Shown here piece after piece: positions 1-7,737 of a stretch of DNA of 13,761 nt (the stretch's first letter is position 1; each line of letters begins with the position of its first letter). The translations under genes and the position numbers were made by a program. The DNA comes from Coriobacteriales bacterium (GTDB lineage Bacteria > Actinomycetota > Coriobacteriia > Coriobacteriales > UBA8131). The DNA lies in contig JAITUO010000143.1 of the NCBI GenBank assembly GCA_031286245.1, positions 1-13,761 on the forward strand. The letters run 5' to 3'. The notes beneath the pieces were generated by a model that saw only the letters and a program-made list of their open reading frames with translations, was not told the DNA's origin and searched no databases.

Positions 1-1
1 C

Positions 2-742
2 AGCCGTGATGCTGCCCGTTTCCTGGTCCGTGACTTGCGAAAAGCCCTGCCTGATCTGGCGACCGAGATCAGCTTTTATCATGCCGGTTTAGAACGCGAT
101 CTCAGGCAACAGCTTGAACAGGCTTTCAGAGAAGCCAGTTGCTGCTGTTTGGTCTGTACGTCAGCTTTTGGAGAAGGAATCGATATTCCAGGTATACGTC
201 ACCTGGTGGTCTATCATCCACCTTTCTCACGCTCTGCTCTAAACCAATTGGCTGGTCGTGCTGGTCGCGACGGGCGAACTGCTTTTATCCATCTGTTAGT
301 CGAAGCGTCTGACTTTGAGAACAACCGCCGTCTGTTGGCAGACAGCTTGCCGGAGCGTGAAGGTCTGGCCGCGCTTTATCGCTATTTGAATGGGCTTTCA
401 GCCAGTTTACCGATGATCGACTTGCCTGACGAGAGCCTGGCAGAAGGTGCTGGTCGGCTTGACCCCGAGCATCTTTTATCTGCCCAGCAGGTCGCTGTCG
501 GTTTGATCGTCTTTCAGGAACTGGAATTGATTGAGCTGGAAATGGTTGGTTTCAGGCGACAGATCCGCCTGACTCCGAACCAGCACAAAGTTGAGCTGCA
601 GGCTTCCAGTCGCTATCTGGAGGCGTATCATGAAATGGCCGAGTTCACAACCTTCAGTGAATGGTTGTTGACCGCTGATTCATCTGCGATTGAGTATTTG
701 ATCCAAGGGCCGATACTGCCTGGGGAGCGAATTAATGATTGA
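2..742 (+). CDS. SF2 helicase-domain protein, C-terminal part (5' end outside window; possibly a RecJ-helicase fusion)
   Basis: The frame is open to the left edge (first whole codon at base 2), so this is only the last ~246 residues of a larger protein. It begins inside the second RecA-like domain of a superfamily 2 helicase. F-Y-H-A-G-L precedes a motif V-like TSAFGEGIDIPGIRHLVVYH, then N-Q-L-A-G-R-A-G-R-D-G-R, the motif VI arginine-finger region. The order and spacing resemble RecQ-type helicases. After it comes a ~150-residue, mostly helical tail that I do not recognise, with no visible RecQ zinc cluster or HRDC domain. In some anaerobe lineages a helicase module is fused to the RecJ single-strand exonuclease, and this piece just upstream of rel would fit, but no RecJ motif lies in the window. 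It is expected to act in the cytoplasm on DNA. Helicase is fairly sure; the RecJ link is a guess. Its stop overlaps the next gene by 8 nt. Confidence 0.8.
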   Translation, partial: SRDAARFLVRDLRKALPDLATEISFYHAGLERDLRQQLEQAFREASCCCLVCTSAFGEGIDIPGIRHLVVYHPPFSRSALNQLAGRAGRDGRTAFIHLLVEASDFENNRRLLADSLPEREGLAALYRYLNGLSASLPMIDLPDESLAEGAGRLDPEHLLSAQQVAVGLIVFQELELIELEMVGFRRQIRLTPNQHKVELQASSRYLEAYHEMAEFTTFSEWLLTADSSAIEYLIQGPILPGERIND

Positions 743-3005
743 CGACTTAGTCATACAAGGACACGATGAAACGCTTTTGGAAGCCCAGGCGCGTCTCTAT
801 GAACAGGTCGCAACCTATCTTGAACCTGATGATGTCTTACTGGTTAAGCAGGCCTTTGAGTTTGCTGATCAAGCACATAGCGGGCTGATTCGAAAATCTG
901 GCGAAGCCTTCGTCAACCATCCCTTACAGGTTGCTTTGACTTTGACTGAGTTGAAAATGGATGTCGACACAATCTGTGCCGCTTTATTGCATGATACGGT
1001 TGAAGATGCTGGCATCTCACTGGATCAGATCGAGCTGCAGTTCTCAAAAACAGTCCGTGACCTGGTTGATGGAGTAACAAAGATCACCCGCATCGAAGTT
1101 GGGTCTTTGTCCCAACAGCAGGTCGTTAACCTACGGAAGATGTTGTTGGCGATGTCCGAAGACATCCGGGTGATTGTTATCAAACTGGCTGATCGGTTGC
1201 ATAACATGCGTACCTTACAAGCTCTGCGTGAGGATCGCAGGTTATTCAAAGCCCGTGAGGCTCTGGAAATCTATGCTCCACTGGCACATCGGTTAGGTAT
1301 CAACTCGATCAAATGGGAATTAGAGGACTTGTCTTTCCTCTATCTGGAACCAGCTCGTTACCATCAGGTCAGCCGGATGGTTGATGAGTCGCGCAGTGTC
1401 CGGGAGTCTTACCTCCAGGAGACGATTGCTGTCTTATCGGAAGAGATCGCCAAACTGGGTATCGATGCCAGGATCACTGGGCGGCCTAAGCACCTCTGGT
1501 CGATCTACCAGAAAATGGCTCAAAAAGGTAAGGACTTCTCCGAGATCTACGACCTTATCGCTGTACGTATCATCGTCGATCAGGTCAATGAGTGCTACGC
1601 CTGCCTGGGAGCAGTCCATGCCCTCTGGACTCCGGATATCGCCCGTTTCAAGGACTACATTGCGATGCCCAAACTGAATGGTTACCAGAGCTTACATACC
1701 ACTGTGATTGGCCCAGCCGGCCGACATCTGGAAATCCAGATTCGGACTACAGAGATGCATCATGTCAGCGAATACGGTATTGCAGCTCATTGGCGATATA
1801 AAGGAGAAAGGTTTGACACCGATCGCCAGCTCGATGAGCAGCTCTGGTGGTTGCGTCAGATGTTGGAGTGGACAGAAGACACTGATGATCCACGTGAGTT
1901 CATGGAGACGTTGAGACAGGATCTGAATTACACCGAAGTTTTTGTTTTTACTCCAAATGGCGATGTTATCCGTTTACCGGTGGGTTCGGTACCGATCGAT
2001 TTTGCCTATGCCATTCATACCGAAGTCGGCCATCACTGCGTGGGTGCCAAGGTTAACGGCTCGATAGTACCGCTCAGTTACCAATTGCAAATGGGTGATC
2101 GAGTTGAGATTTTAACCCAGAAGCAAACCGGCCCTTCACAGGACTGGCTGGCTATTGTCAAGACCTCTTCGGCACGCTCTAAAATCCGCTCTTACCTGGC
2201 CAAGCAAGGTAGGGGAGACGACATCTTGCATGGACGGGATTTGTTAGGCTCTGAGATGCGTCGCCATGGCCTGGGTATCTCTTCAACGCGCTCCCAGAAG
2301 GTGATGAAGAAGACGGCTGCTACCATGGTCGATGGCACTCCGGATGACATGCTGGCCCTGATTGGCGCCGGCAAGCTCTCTGCTCGCCAAGTGGCTAACC
2401 GGCTGTTGAAAGAGCTGGCCAACGATGAGGCAGCCAGCCAAGTGACACCAGGCGACTTGCTCTCCATCGGCAGGGCTACCGGTACACCGCAGCAGATCCG
2501 TAGCTCAACACGCGCTTCGGTTAAAAGACCTTCATCAGGCGTGATCGTCAAAGGTTTGGATGATGTCTTAGTGCGCCTGGCTCACTGCTGCAACCCGGTT
2601 CCGGGAGACGAGATCTTAGGTTTTGTCACCCGTGGGCGAGGGGTCAGCGTTCATCGTCAGGATTGCCCGAATGCTCAATCTTTGGCTTTATCTCCAGAAC
2701 GCATCATCCCGGTCAGCTGGGCGGCGGAAGGCAGCGCCAATACCTATATCGTCGAGGTTTTTGTTGAAGCTGCCGACCGCCTGCGACTGTATGAAGACGT
2801 CACATCAGCTCTGGCCTCCAGCGGAGTGAATATGACCAGTGCCAGTATGCAGGCACACAAAGACGGTATAGTTGAAATGCGCTATACCTTCGAAGTCTCG
2901 GAGATCGATCACATCACACGGATCCTGCGCGACCTGCGTGGCGTCGAAGGAGTGATCGATGCCCGTCGTCTGCATCCCGGTGAAACCATTCGGAAACGCA
3001 AATAA
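735..3005 (+). CDS. rel: Bifunctional (p)ppGpp synthetase/hydrolase, long RelA/SpoT homologue
   Basis: A 756-residue protein, the usual length for Rel. It makes (p)ppGpp from ATP and GTP/GDP on starved ribosomes and hydrolyses it back. Domains in order are: HD hydrolase (about 40-190) with N-H-P at 61-63, H-D-T-V-E-D at 86-91 and L-A-D-R-L-H-N at 151-157; synthetase (about 240-355) with G-R-P-K-H at 249-253, R-F-K-D at 304-307, the N-G-Y-Q-S-L-H loop at 315-321 and E-I-Q-I-R-T at 333-338; TGS (about 400-461); a zinc-finger/RIS region with H-C-C-N-P-V-P-G-D at 617-625; and C-terminal ACT (about 670-745). The R-x-K-D form and intact HD residues point to a bifunctional enzyme rather than synthetase-only RelA. 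The ATG has GGGGAG 7 nt upstream and lies inside the end of the preceding gene, which suggests translational coupling. I see no truncation or missing key residue. Confidence 0.97.
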   Translation: MIDDLVIQGHDETLLEAQARLYEQVATYLEPDDVLLVKQAFEFADQAHSGLIRKSGEAFVNHPLQVALTLTELKMDVDTICAALLHDTVEDAGISLDQIELQFSKTVRDLVDGVTKITRIEVGSLSQQQVVNLRKMLLAMSEDIRVIVIKLADRLHNMRTLQALREDRRLFKAREALEIYAPLAHRLGINSIKWELEDLSFLYLEPARYHQVSRMVDESRSVRESYLQETIAVLSEEIAKLGIDARITGRPKHLWSIYQKMAQKGKDFSEIYDLIAVRIIVDQVNECYACLGAVHALWTPDIARFKDYIAMPKLNGYQSLHTTVIGPAGRHLEIQIRTTEMHHVSEYGIAAHWRYKGERFDTDRQLDEQLWWLRQMLEWTEDTDDPREFMETLRQDLNYTEVFVFTPNGDVIRLPVGSVPIDFAYAIHTEVGHHCVGAKVNGSIVPLSYQLQMGDRVEILTQKQTGPSQDWLAIVKTSSARSKIRSYLAKQGRGDDILHGRDLLGSEMRRHGLGISSTRSQKVMKKTAATMVDGTPDDMLALIGAGKLSARQVANRLLKELANDEAASQVTPGDLLSIGRATGTPQQIRSSTRASVKRPSSGVIVKGLDDVLVRLAHCCNPVPGDEILGFVTRGRGVSVHRQDCPNAQSLALSPERIIPVSWAAEGSANTYIVEVFVEAADRLRLYEDVTSALASSGVNMTSASMQAHKDGIVEMRYTFEVSEIDHITRILRDLRGVEGVIDARRLHPGETIRKRK

Positions 3006-3013
3006 CCTCTGCT

Positions 3014-3673
3014 ATGAATTTCAATGACAAAGCCTTGCAGATTGAAACTGTCATTCTGACTGTCGGTAACCAGTCTGGTTTTACTACCAATTGTTATCTG
3101 CTGAAAGGACCTGGTGTCACAAATCAAGTCTGGGTTGTGGATCCGGCTGATGACTGGCCGAAACTACAATCGGCTCTACAAGGTCTGGCAGTGAAAGGTG
3201 CTATCTGTACTCATCGTCATTATGACCACATCGGGGCTTTGGCTGCCCTGCTAGCGGTTAACCCGGTCAGTGTAATCGTCGGGCGAATGGACGCCGAGCC
3301 TATAATCGTTAGCTGGGAAATCCAATCAGCCGGACAACCAGAACCTCCAGCTGCCTGGCCGATCAAGGAAGTCGATGATGGTGACTGTTTGGACATCGGC
3401 GGTTGTTCAGTCGAGGTGCTGCATACACCCGGGCATTCAGCAGGTAGCATCTGCCTGTACGATCACTCAGGCCAACAACTGATCAGTGGTGACACCTTGT
3501 TCTTCAGAGCCCATGGCCGTACCGATCTGCCAACCGGTGATGCTCATGAAATGCTTGCCAGCTTAAGACGATTAGCCAAACTGCCAGCGGAAACGATCGT
3601 TTATCCTGGTCATGGGCCAACGACCAGCATAGAATCGGAATGCCTTTTTGGCATATTACAGCCTTTTTGCTGA
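3014..3673 (+). CDS. Metallo-beta-lactamase-fold hydrolase (glyoxalase II-like)
   Basis: A 219-residue cytoplasmic protein of the small MBL family. The dinuclear metal site is complete: T-H-R-H-Y-D-H at 66-72, H141 in H-T-P-G-H-S-A-G-S (137-145), D160 in S-G-D-T, and H200 in Y-P-G-H-G-P-T-T. The tail S-G-D-T-L-F-F-R-A-H-G-R-T-D-L at 158-172 is typical of glyoxalase II-like thioesterases (hydroxyacylglutathione hydrolase family) of about 200-220 residues. It lacks the C-terminal helical domain of true glyoxalase II, so the substrate cannot be named. It starts 8 nt after the rel stop with no clear Shine-Dalgarno sequence, so translation probably depends on coupling to rel. An in-frame TTG 18 nt downstream is another possible start. 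A rel-MBL gene pair is common in Gram-positive genomes. Confidence 0.9.
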   Translation: MNFNDKALQIETVILTVGNQSGFTTNCYLLKGPGVTNQVWVVDPADDWPKLQSALQGLAVKGAICTHRHYDHIGALAALLAVNPVSVIVGRMDAEPIIVSWEIQSAGQPEPPAAWPIKEVDDGDCLDIGGCSVEVLHTPGHSAGSICLYDHSGQQLISGDTLFFRAHGRTDLPTGDAHEMLASLRRLAKLPAETIVYPGHGPTTSIESECLFGILQPFC

Positions 3674-3723
3674 GCCTGTGCGATAATTATTCATCAGTCC
3701 TTATCCGCACATTCATACATAAT

Positions 3724-3729
3724 AAGGAG
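3724..3729 (+). promoter_or_regulatory. Shine-Dalgarno sequence that fixes the nadE start
   Basis: AAGGAG sits 9 nt before GTG at 3739. The protein from this GTG begins M-Y-I-A-V-A-Q-N-N-P, where NadE N-terminal domains normally begin. The alternative ATG at 3640 would overlap the preceding gene and add 33 residues that look unlike the family. Confidence 0.75.
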
Positions 3730-3738
3730 AAGACCGGC

Positions 3739-5505
3739 GTGTATATCGCTGTTGCTCAAAATAATCCCATTGTTGGTGGCCTGGCTGCTAATGCTGATGC
3801 CATGCTCTCGGTTGTTGACCAGCTCGCTGACTCGGCTTACCCACCTGATCTGGTGGTTTTTCCAGCTTATGCCTTATCTGGGCTACCACTCGATGGCTTG
3901 TCGTATTCCACGGCATTTGGAGCTGAATGCCTGGATGTGGCCAGAAAGTTCATCCGAGCTGCCAGATTGCCCTGCCTGTTTGGGACAGTGGTTCCACAGT
4001 CCTTTGGTTGGCATATCGATATGGCGGAAGCCGAGGCCATCTACTGCCAGGCTGGCATGGGTGGAGCATTGGGATTTGCTGCCGACTCTGAGACAGGTTT
4101 TGATGAAGGAGTTTCTTCACTGAAAGTCAAGATCAACGACGCCAGGGTGGCAGTCTTTTTGGACTGTCTGCCAGACTTCGGTACCGAATACCAGGACTGC
4201 GACTTACTGATTGCCATGCTGGCCAAAGAATATAGCGGTACTGAAGGCATGCTGTCGTCATCAGGATTGTTGTCTGACTTGCGGATGGTGGCAACAGAAG
4301 CCCAGGCTTGGGTGGTTGTGGCAAATCTGGTCGGAGGACAGGACGATGTCGTTTTTGACGGAGGCAGCCTGGTGATTGGCCCAGATGGTTCGATTGCCGA
4401 GGCCGCTCCAGCCTTTGATATCGGTATCATCAAGCAGAACCTGGCGATACCGATCCGAGCCAAAGCAGGCAGTCAAGCTATTGAGACGCGCGCGGGATTA
4501 GCTGCAGCGATTGCTGCTGACCGATCACCGGTCAAGCCTTTATTACCCTATGAAGCAGACTGGGAAGCTTTGAAATTGGCAACGAGTGATTATGTACAGA
4601 AGAATGGCTTTACTGAAGTGGTAATTGGTCTCTCCGGTGGCATAGACTCTGCTTTGACAGCTACCTTGGCTGTCGATGCATTAGGAGCAGAAAATGTCCA
4701 TGGCTTGATTATGCCATCAGGCTACAGTTCTCCCAGCAGTATTCAAGATGCATATGAATTGGCAGGCAATCTTGGTATTTCGACCTTGACCATGCCGATC
4801 AACGGGCCGACTGCAGCAATCGAAGCAGAGTCTATTCAAGCCATCGGCGAATCAGGAAGCCAGACAGCCCGACAGAACCTACAGGCACGCCTACGCATGG
4901 TTTACTTGATGCACCTTTCCAACACCTTCGATTGGATGGTCATCAACACCAGCAACAAGTCTGAGAGAGCCATGGGCTACTCCACATTATATGGAGACAC
5001 TGCTGGAGCATTCGCACCGTTTGGCAATGTCTACAAGACCGACATTTACGGGCTAGCCCAATGGCGTAACCAAGCTGGAGCTGTGATACCGTCCTCTGTG
5101 ATCGACCGGCCGCCATCTGCCGAATTGTCTGCTGGGCAATTAGACACCGATGATCTGCCTCCTTATGAGGTGCTGGACCGAATTTTACGCTTGCATATAG
5201 AGGATCGGATGGGCTTGGACCAGATTTGTGACATCATCGCTAACACTCCCGGCGGTGATCCGGTTGATCGAGAGTTGTGTTGGAATATTCTTGAGCAGGT
5301 TAAGCGCTCTGAATACAAAAGACAACAGGAACCGCTGTCGCCCAGTCTGGGTGGTACAGATATCACCAGTGGACGGGCCTGGCCGATCACCAACGGCTTT
5401 GTCGACCATTATCGAGGTATCAACGATGCATTGGATACCACCGATCTGATGGGCATGCTGCGTGATTGGGAGCGTCCGGAAGGCTGGGGCTGGTTGGACA
5501 ACTAG
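3739..5505 (+). CDS. nadE: NAD+ synthetase, two-domain form with apparently inactive glutaminase domain
   Basis: A 588-residue protein catalysing the last step of NAD+ synthesis, amidation of deamido-NAD+ with ATP. Residues ~1-260 form a nitrilase/glutaminase fold, recognisable from F-P-A-Y-A-L-S-G-L-P (41-50) and V-G-G-Q-D-D-V-V-F-D-G-G-S (198-210). Residues ~270-588 are the synthetase, with the P-loop L-S-G-G-I-D-S-A (298-305), N-K-S-E (406-409), G-Y-S-T-L-Y-G-D (413-420) and K-T-D-I-Y (433-437), all as expected. In glutamine-using NadE the first domain has a Glu-Lys-Cys triad. Here the Glu position is A43, the Lys position aligns with G112 (nine residues before F-D-E at 121-123) and the Cys position reads D142 (C143 is one residue late). 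By eye the ammonia-supplying activity looks lost while the domain is kept, so the enzyme may use free ammonia. The GTG start is chosen for its Shine-Dalgarno and family fit. It begins 65 nt after the MBL gene. Confidence 0.93.
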   Translation: MYIAVAQNNPIVGGLAANADAMLSVVDQLADSAYPPDLVVFPAYALSGLPLDGLSYSTAFGAECLDVARKFIRAARLPCLFGTVVPQSFGWHIDMAEAEAIYCQAGMGGALGFAADSETGFDEGVSSLKVKINDARVAVFLDCLPDFGTEYQDCDLLIAMLAKEYSGTEGMLSSSGLLSDLRMVATEAQAWVVVANLVGGQDDVVFDGGSLVIGPDGSIAEAAPAFDIGIIKQNLAIPIRAKAGSQAIETRAGLAAAIAADRSPVKPLLPYEADWEALKLATSDYVQKNGFTEVVIGLSGGIDSALTATLAVDALGAENVHGLIMPSGYSSPSSIQDAYELAGNLGISTLTMPINGPTAAIEAESIQAIGESGSQTARQNLQARLRMVYLMHLSNTFDWMVINTSNKSERAMGYSTLYGDTAGAFAPFGNVYKTDIYGLAQWRNQAGAVIPSSVIDRPPSAELSAGQLDTDDLPPYEVLDRILRLHIEDRMGLDQICDIIANTPGGDPVDRELCWNILEQVKRSEYKRQQEPLSPSLGGTDITSGRAWPITNGFVDHYRGINDALDTTDLMGMLRDWERPEGWGWLDN

Positions 5506-5564
5506 TCTGCCTGCTTTCATCCAGAGAATAGACCGAGTATACCGAGAAAAAGATTAGCCAACAA

Positions 5565-6515
5565 ATGCCGATAGAAAAAAGCCGACATCCCGTCCGCAGC
5601 AGCTTGGTGTTATTACTGACTGCCTTTATTTGGGGCATCGCCTTTGTTGCTCAACGAGTCGGTATGGACTATATCGGGCCGTTTCTATTTGCTGGAATGC
5701 GATTCTGGCTGGGAGCACTGACACTTTTGGCATTACTGCTGATCAGTCGCCTGATCAGAAGGAACAATACCGATAAAAGTACAGCCTGGCCTGTTATGCC
5801 GCGGCGGCAATTAGTGAAAGCAGGAGTGATCTGTGGTCTCTTCCTCTTTATAGGAGGGGCTCTCCAACAGGTTGGCTTAGTATTCACATCAGCCTCAAAG
5901 GCCGGCTTCCTGACAGCTCTCTACATTGTTTTAGTACCGGTCTTAGGCATAATAGTTCGCAATAAAACTCATTGGAACACCTGGATCGGTGTTGTCATGG
6001 CGTTTGCCGGTATATATTTTCTGTCGATCACCAAAAGCCTGACTATCGAACCGGGTGATCTGATCATCATAATAGGTGCCTTCTTCTGGGCAGGGCATAT
6101 TTTAGCTGTAGATCGCTTTGTTGGAGCGATCAGCCAACGTGAAGTCTTGAAGTTCTGTGTGGTGCAATTCATTTTTGCTGGATCATTGGCTTTGTTGGCA
6201 ACTCCCTGGTTGGATGCGTTTTTTGTCGATCGAGTATTCGACTTGCCAACAATATACCAGGCAGCTGTGCCGATTCTATATGCCGGCATACTGTCGACTG
6301 GGGTAGCCTTCACATTCCAGGCCATCGGGCAGCAGGGCTTACCGCCCGCTGCTGCTGCCATTATCATGAGTCTGGAAGCGGTCTTCAGTGTGCTTGGTGG
6401 CATGGTGCTGCTACATGAGGTCTTGTCTGGTCGTGAATTGTTTGGTTGTCTTTTGATGTTTGCTGCAGTGATAGTTGCTCAATTGCCTCAGAAACACAGG
6501 CAGGGAAATACCTGA
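5565..6515 (+). CDS. EamA-family (drug/metabolite transporter superfamily) membrane permease
   Basis: A 316-residue integral membrane protein with about ten hydrophobic segments arranged as two EamA repeats (about 14-154 and 166-305). The first repeat opens with F-I-W-G-I-A-F-V-A-Q (21-30). Q-Q-V-G-L-V-F-T-S-A-S-K-A-G-F-L-T-A-L-Y (101-120) is a classic helix 3-4 signature. The second repeat ends with S-L-E-A-V-F-S-V-L-G-G (269-279) and an L-L-H-E (282-285) element. Proteins of this family export or import amino acids, nucleosides and other small metabolites, and the substrate cannot be read from sequence. It starts 59 nt after nadE with only an A-rich, poorly matching ribosome-binding region, so the ATG is the best available but not proven. 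I see no obvious terminator after its stop. Confidence 0.9.
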   Translation: MPIEKSRHPVRSSLVLLLTAFIWGIAFVAQRVGMDYIGPFLFAGMRFWLGALTLLALLLISRLIRRNNTDKSTAWPVMPRRQLVKAGVICGLFLFIGGALQQVGLVFTSASKAGFLTALYIVLVPVLGIIVRNKTHWNTWIGVVMAFAGIYFLSITKSLTIEPGDLIIIIGAFFWAGHILAVDRFVGAISQREVLKFCVVQFIFAGSLALLATPWLDAFFVDRVFDLPTIYQAAVPILYAGILSTGVAFTFQAIGQQGLPPAAAAIIMSLEAVFSVLGGMVLLHEVLSGRELFGCLLMFAAVIVAQLPQKHRQGNT

Positions 6516-6699
6516 TACGACAAGGTAGATATAATGATAACCACATATGTGACGGCTCCATCTGACAGTTTATACCAGATACCAGCGTCGTTTGGCTAGT
6601 CTGTCAAGTTCAGCCTCCACGCATTCCGCTAAATCCAAGCAAGCTCTAAACCTGAGCTTACTACGTTAATGTTGGATATAAACACACTGCCCAATTCCA

Positions 6700-6973
6700 G
6701 CATTTTCTATGTCAATCAAGCAGAACAAACTGTCTTGCGTGTAATAAAACTCCCTTGCCACTGAATCGCTAAATAATAGTACGAAATGGCGCTTACGTAC
6801 GATTTGATCGCTAAATTCCATCGAATACTTGGCTTTTCGGCTCATTATGGCCCAAATTCCCGAATAAAATCGTACGTAAACGCCATTTCGTACTAAATTT
6901 TCGCATTATTATGGCACGCGTGGTTTTGAGACAATCGAGGCAATAGAAGTGGCTTGATTGACATTGGAAGTGC
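6700..6973. repeat. Palindromic repeat unit 1 (MITE-like, 274 bp)
   Basis: This is bounded by 22-bp inverted ends. The right end at 6952-6973 is identical to those of unit 2; the left end at 6700-6721 matches at 18 of 22 positions. Inside lie 29-bp inverted arms and a 61-nt core. Small size, inverted ends and no transposase suggest a non-autonomous mobile element or remnant. No target-site duplication is clear. Confidence 0.7.
6777..6895. repeat. Inverted arms of unit 1 (6777-6805 and 6867-6895) around a 61-nt core
   Basis: The arms are 29 bp and complementary at 28 positions. Each contains the block CGTACG with ATGGCG/CGCCAT outside it. Core 6806-6866 contains TTGGCTTTTCGGCTCATTA. The same arms occur in unit 2 with the core reversed. 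Confidence 0.9.
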
Positions 6974-7040
6974 TAAATCTGACTGACTCTGACAAAGCAA
7001 GTGCTAATACAGTTGCACTTCGATTGACTTCCATTGTCAT
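6909..7040 (-). CDS. Possible 43-residue protein inside the repeat, strong ribosome-binding site
   Basis: I do not recognise this protein. The frame starts at ATG (7040, reading leftwards) and ends at 6909. Upstream on the same strand is GGAGGTGATTATG: nine bases that pair perfectly with the conserved 3' end of 16S rRNA, 4-5 nt before the ATG, a better ribosome-binding site than those of most genes here. The product has a mildly hydrophobic start (V-L-A-L-A-L), then V-R-F-S-T-S-N-V-N-Q-A and an S/A/V-rich tail. No domain is evident. Much of the frame lies in an inverted-repeat arm whose second copy (7681-7759, + strand) has lost both the Shine-Dalgarno sequence and 10 bp, so that its ATG frame stops after eight codons. 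It may be a small protein, a leader peptide or chance. The strand is opposite to all other genes in the window. Confidence 0.3.
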   Translation of the reverse strand: MTMEVNRSATVLALALSESVRFSTSNVNQATSIASIVSKPRVP

Positions 7041-7104
7041 AATCACCTCCTCCGCCATCACATGTTTCAGCCAGCCACCACATGGCTCTGTCCAGACAAT
7101 ATGT

Positions 7105-7123
7105 GGTTTTGTGCCACAAAACC
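7105..7123. repeat. Short perfect hairpin
   Basis: GGTTTTGTG and CACAAAACC are exact complements separated by one base (functionally 8 bp with a 3-nt loop). A second 7-bp pairing (ACCACAT/ATGTGGT) lies just to its left. On the - strand both lie in the leader of the possible 43-residue frame. There is no run of T as in a terminator. Confidence 0.5.
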
Positions 7124-7527
7124 TTCTAATGCTTGTAGAAGCATGGATTCCGGCGACGTGACGCTGACCGTGCTTGGCTGCTGATCGCTGACCGCTTGCA
7201 TTAATGCCATGAAGAATTGTCAAGGTTTGTGGAGAAGTGACATTGCGGTTTTTTATTCGCATACAGCAATAGATGCTTTCTGGTCAAAACCTCTAAGCGA
7301 TAAGTATGTTTTCAACTCTTGCCAGTCTGATCCTGTCAGTCATCCGATCACCTCAGTTTTCATCCAATTCTGATCTACATTTGATACTACATACGGAATA
7401 GCTCACTCACTCACACGCAAGAGGTGTTTTGGACATCAGGGTAAATCTAAGGCAGGCCCAGGTCGGCCCCGCTCTTCTCAGCCAAGCTTCGCTAAGGCAC
7501 GTAAACAGCCAATTCAAAAAAAATGGC

Positions 7528-7629
7528 CCAAAAGTGGACTTGTGTAGTGGATAAACGCCTAAATACAATTGAATTCCATTGTATTTGGGCGTCTCAGCGG
7601 TAAAACCCACTACACAAGTCCACTTTTGG
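7528..7629. repeat. Nested 102-bp palindrome (possible terminator on the - strand)
   Basis: The outer arms 7528-7550 and 7607-7629 are perfect 23-bp complements (containing AAAAGTGGACTTGTGTAGTG). Inside them, 7555-7569 and 7578-7592 pair over 15 bp with one G-T wobble, around an 8-nt loop containing GAATTC. On the - strand the hairpin is followed by GGCCATTTTTTTTG, the shape of an intrinsic terminator. On the + strand both sides carry runs of eight A, in a 9-bp direct repeat CAAAAAAAA (7515-7523 and 7632-7640) that could be a target-site duplication. Its arms are unrelated to the arms of units 1 and 2. Confidence 0.75.
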
Positions 7630-7737
7630 TACAAAAAAAAGCGTGTAGTGTGCAATGCACCTTAGAATGCTCCTTGAACTATGACAATCCAAGTGCAGCT
7701 GCACTAGCATTTGGTCTGTCAGACTCAGTCAGATTTA

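Noticed and set aside
3630..3670. Possible terminator (ATGCC-TTTTT-GGCAT) near the end of the MBL gene
   Set aside because: The stem is only 5 bp, lies inside the coding region and is not followed by a proper T run.
3640..3738. Upstream ATG extension of nadE by 33 residues
   Set aside because: It overlaps the MBL gene, lacks a Shine-Dalgarno sequence and adds residues unlike the family. GTG at 3739 has AAGGAG at 9 nt and begins at the usual NadE N-terminus.
4041..4463. 140-residue antisense frame within nadE
   Set aside because: It is a shadow of the nadE reading frame, which is strongly supported by homology.
6542..6551. CACATATGTG palindrome as an operator
   Set aside because: It is a single 10-bp palindrome with no promoter or regulated gene next to it; it is too short to support a claim.
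7407..7655. 82-residue frame on the - strand across the nested palindrome
   Set aside because: It needs a TTG start, consists largely of palindrome sequence and resembles no family I know.
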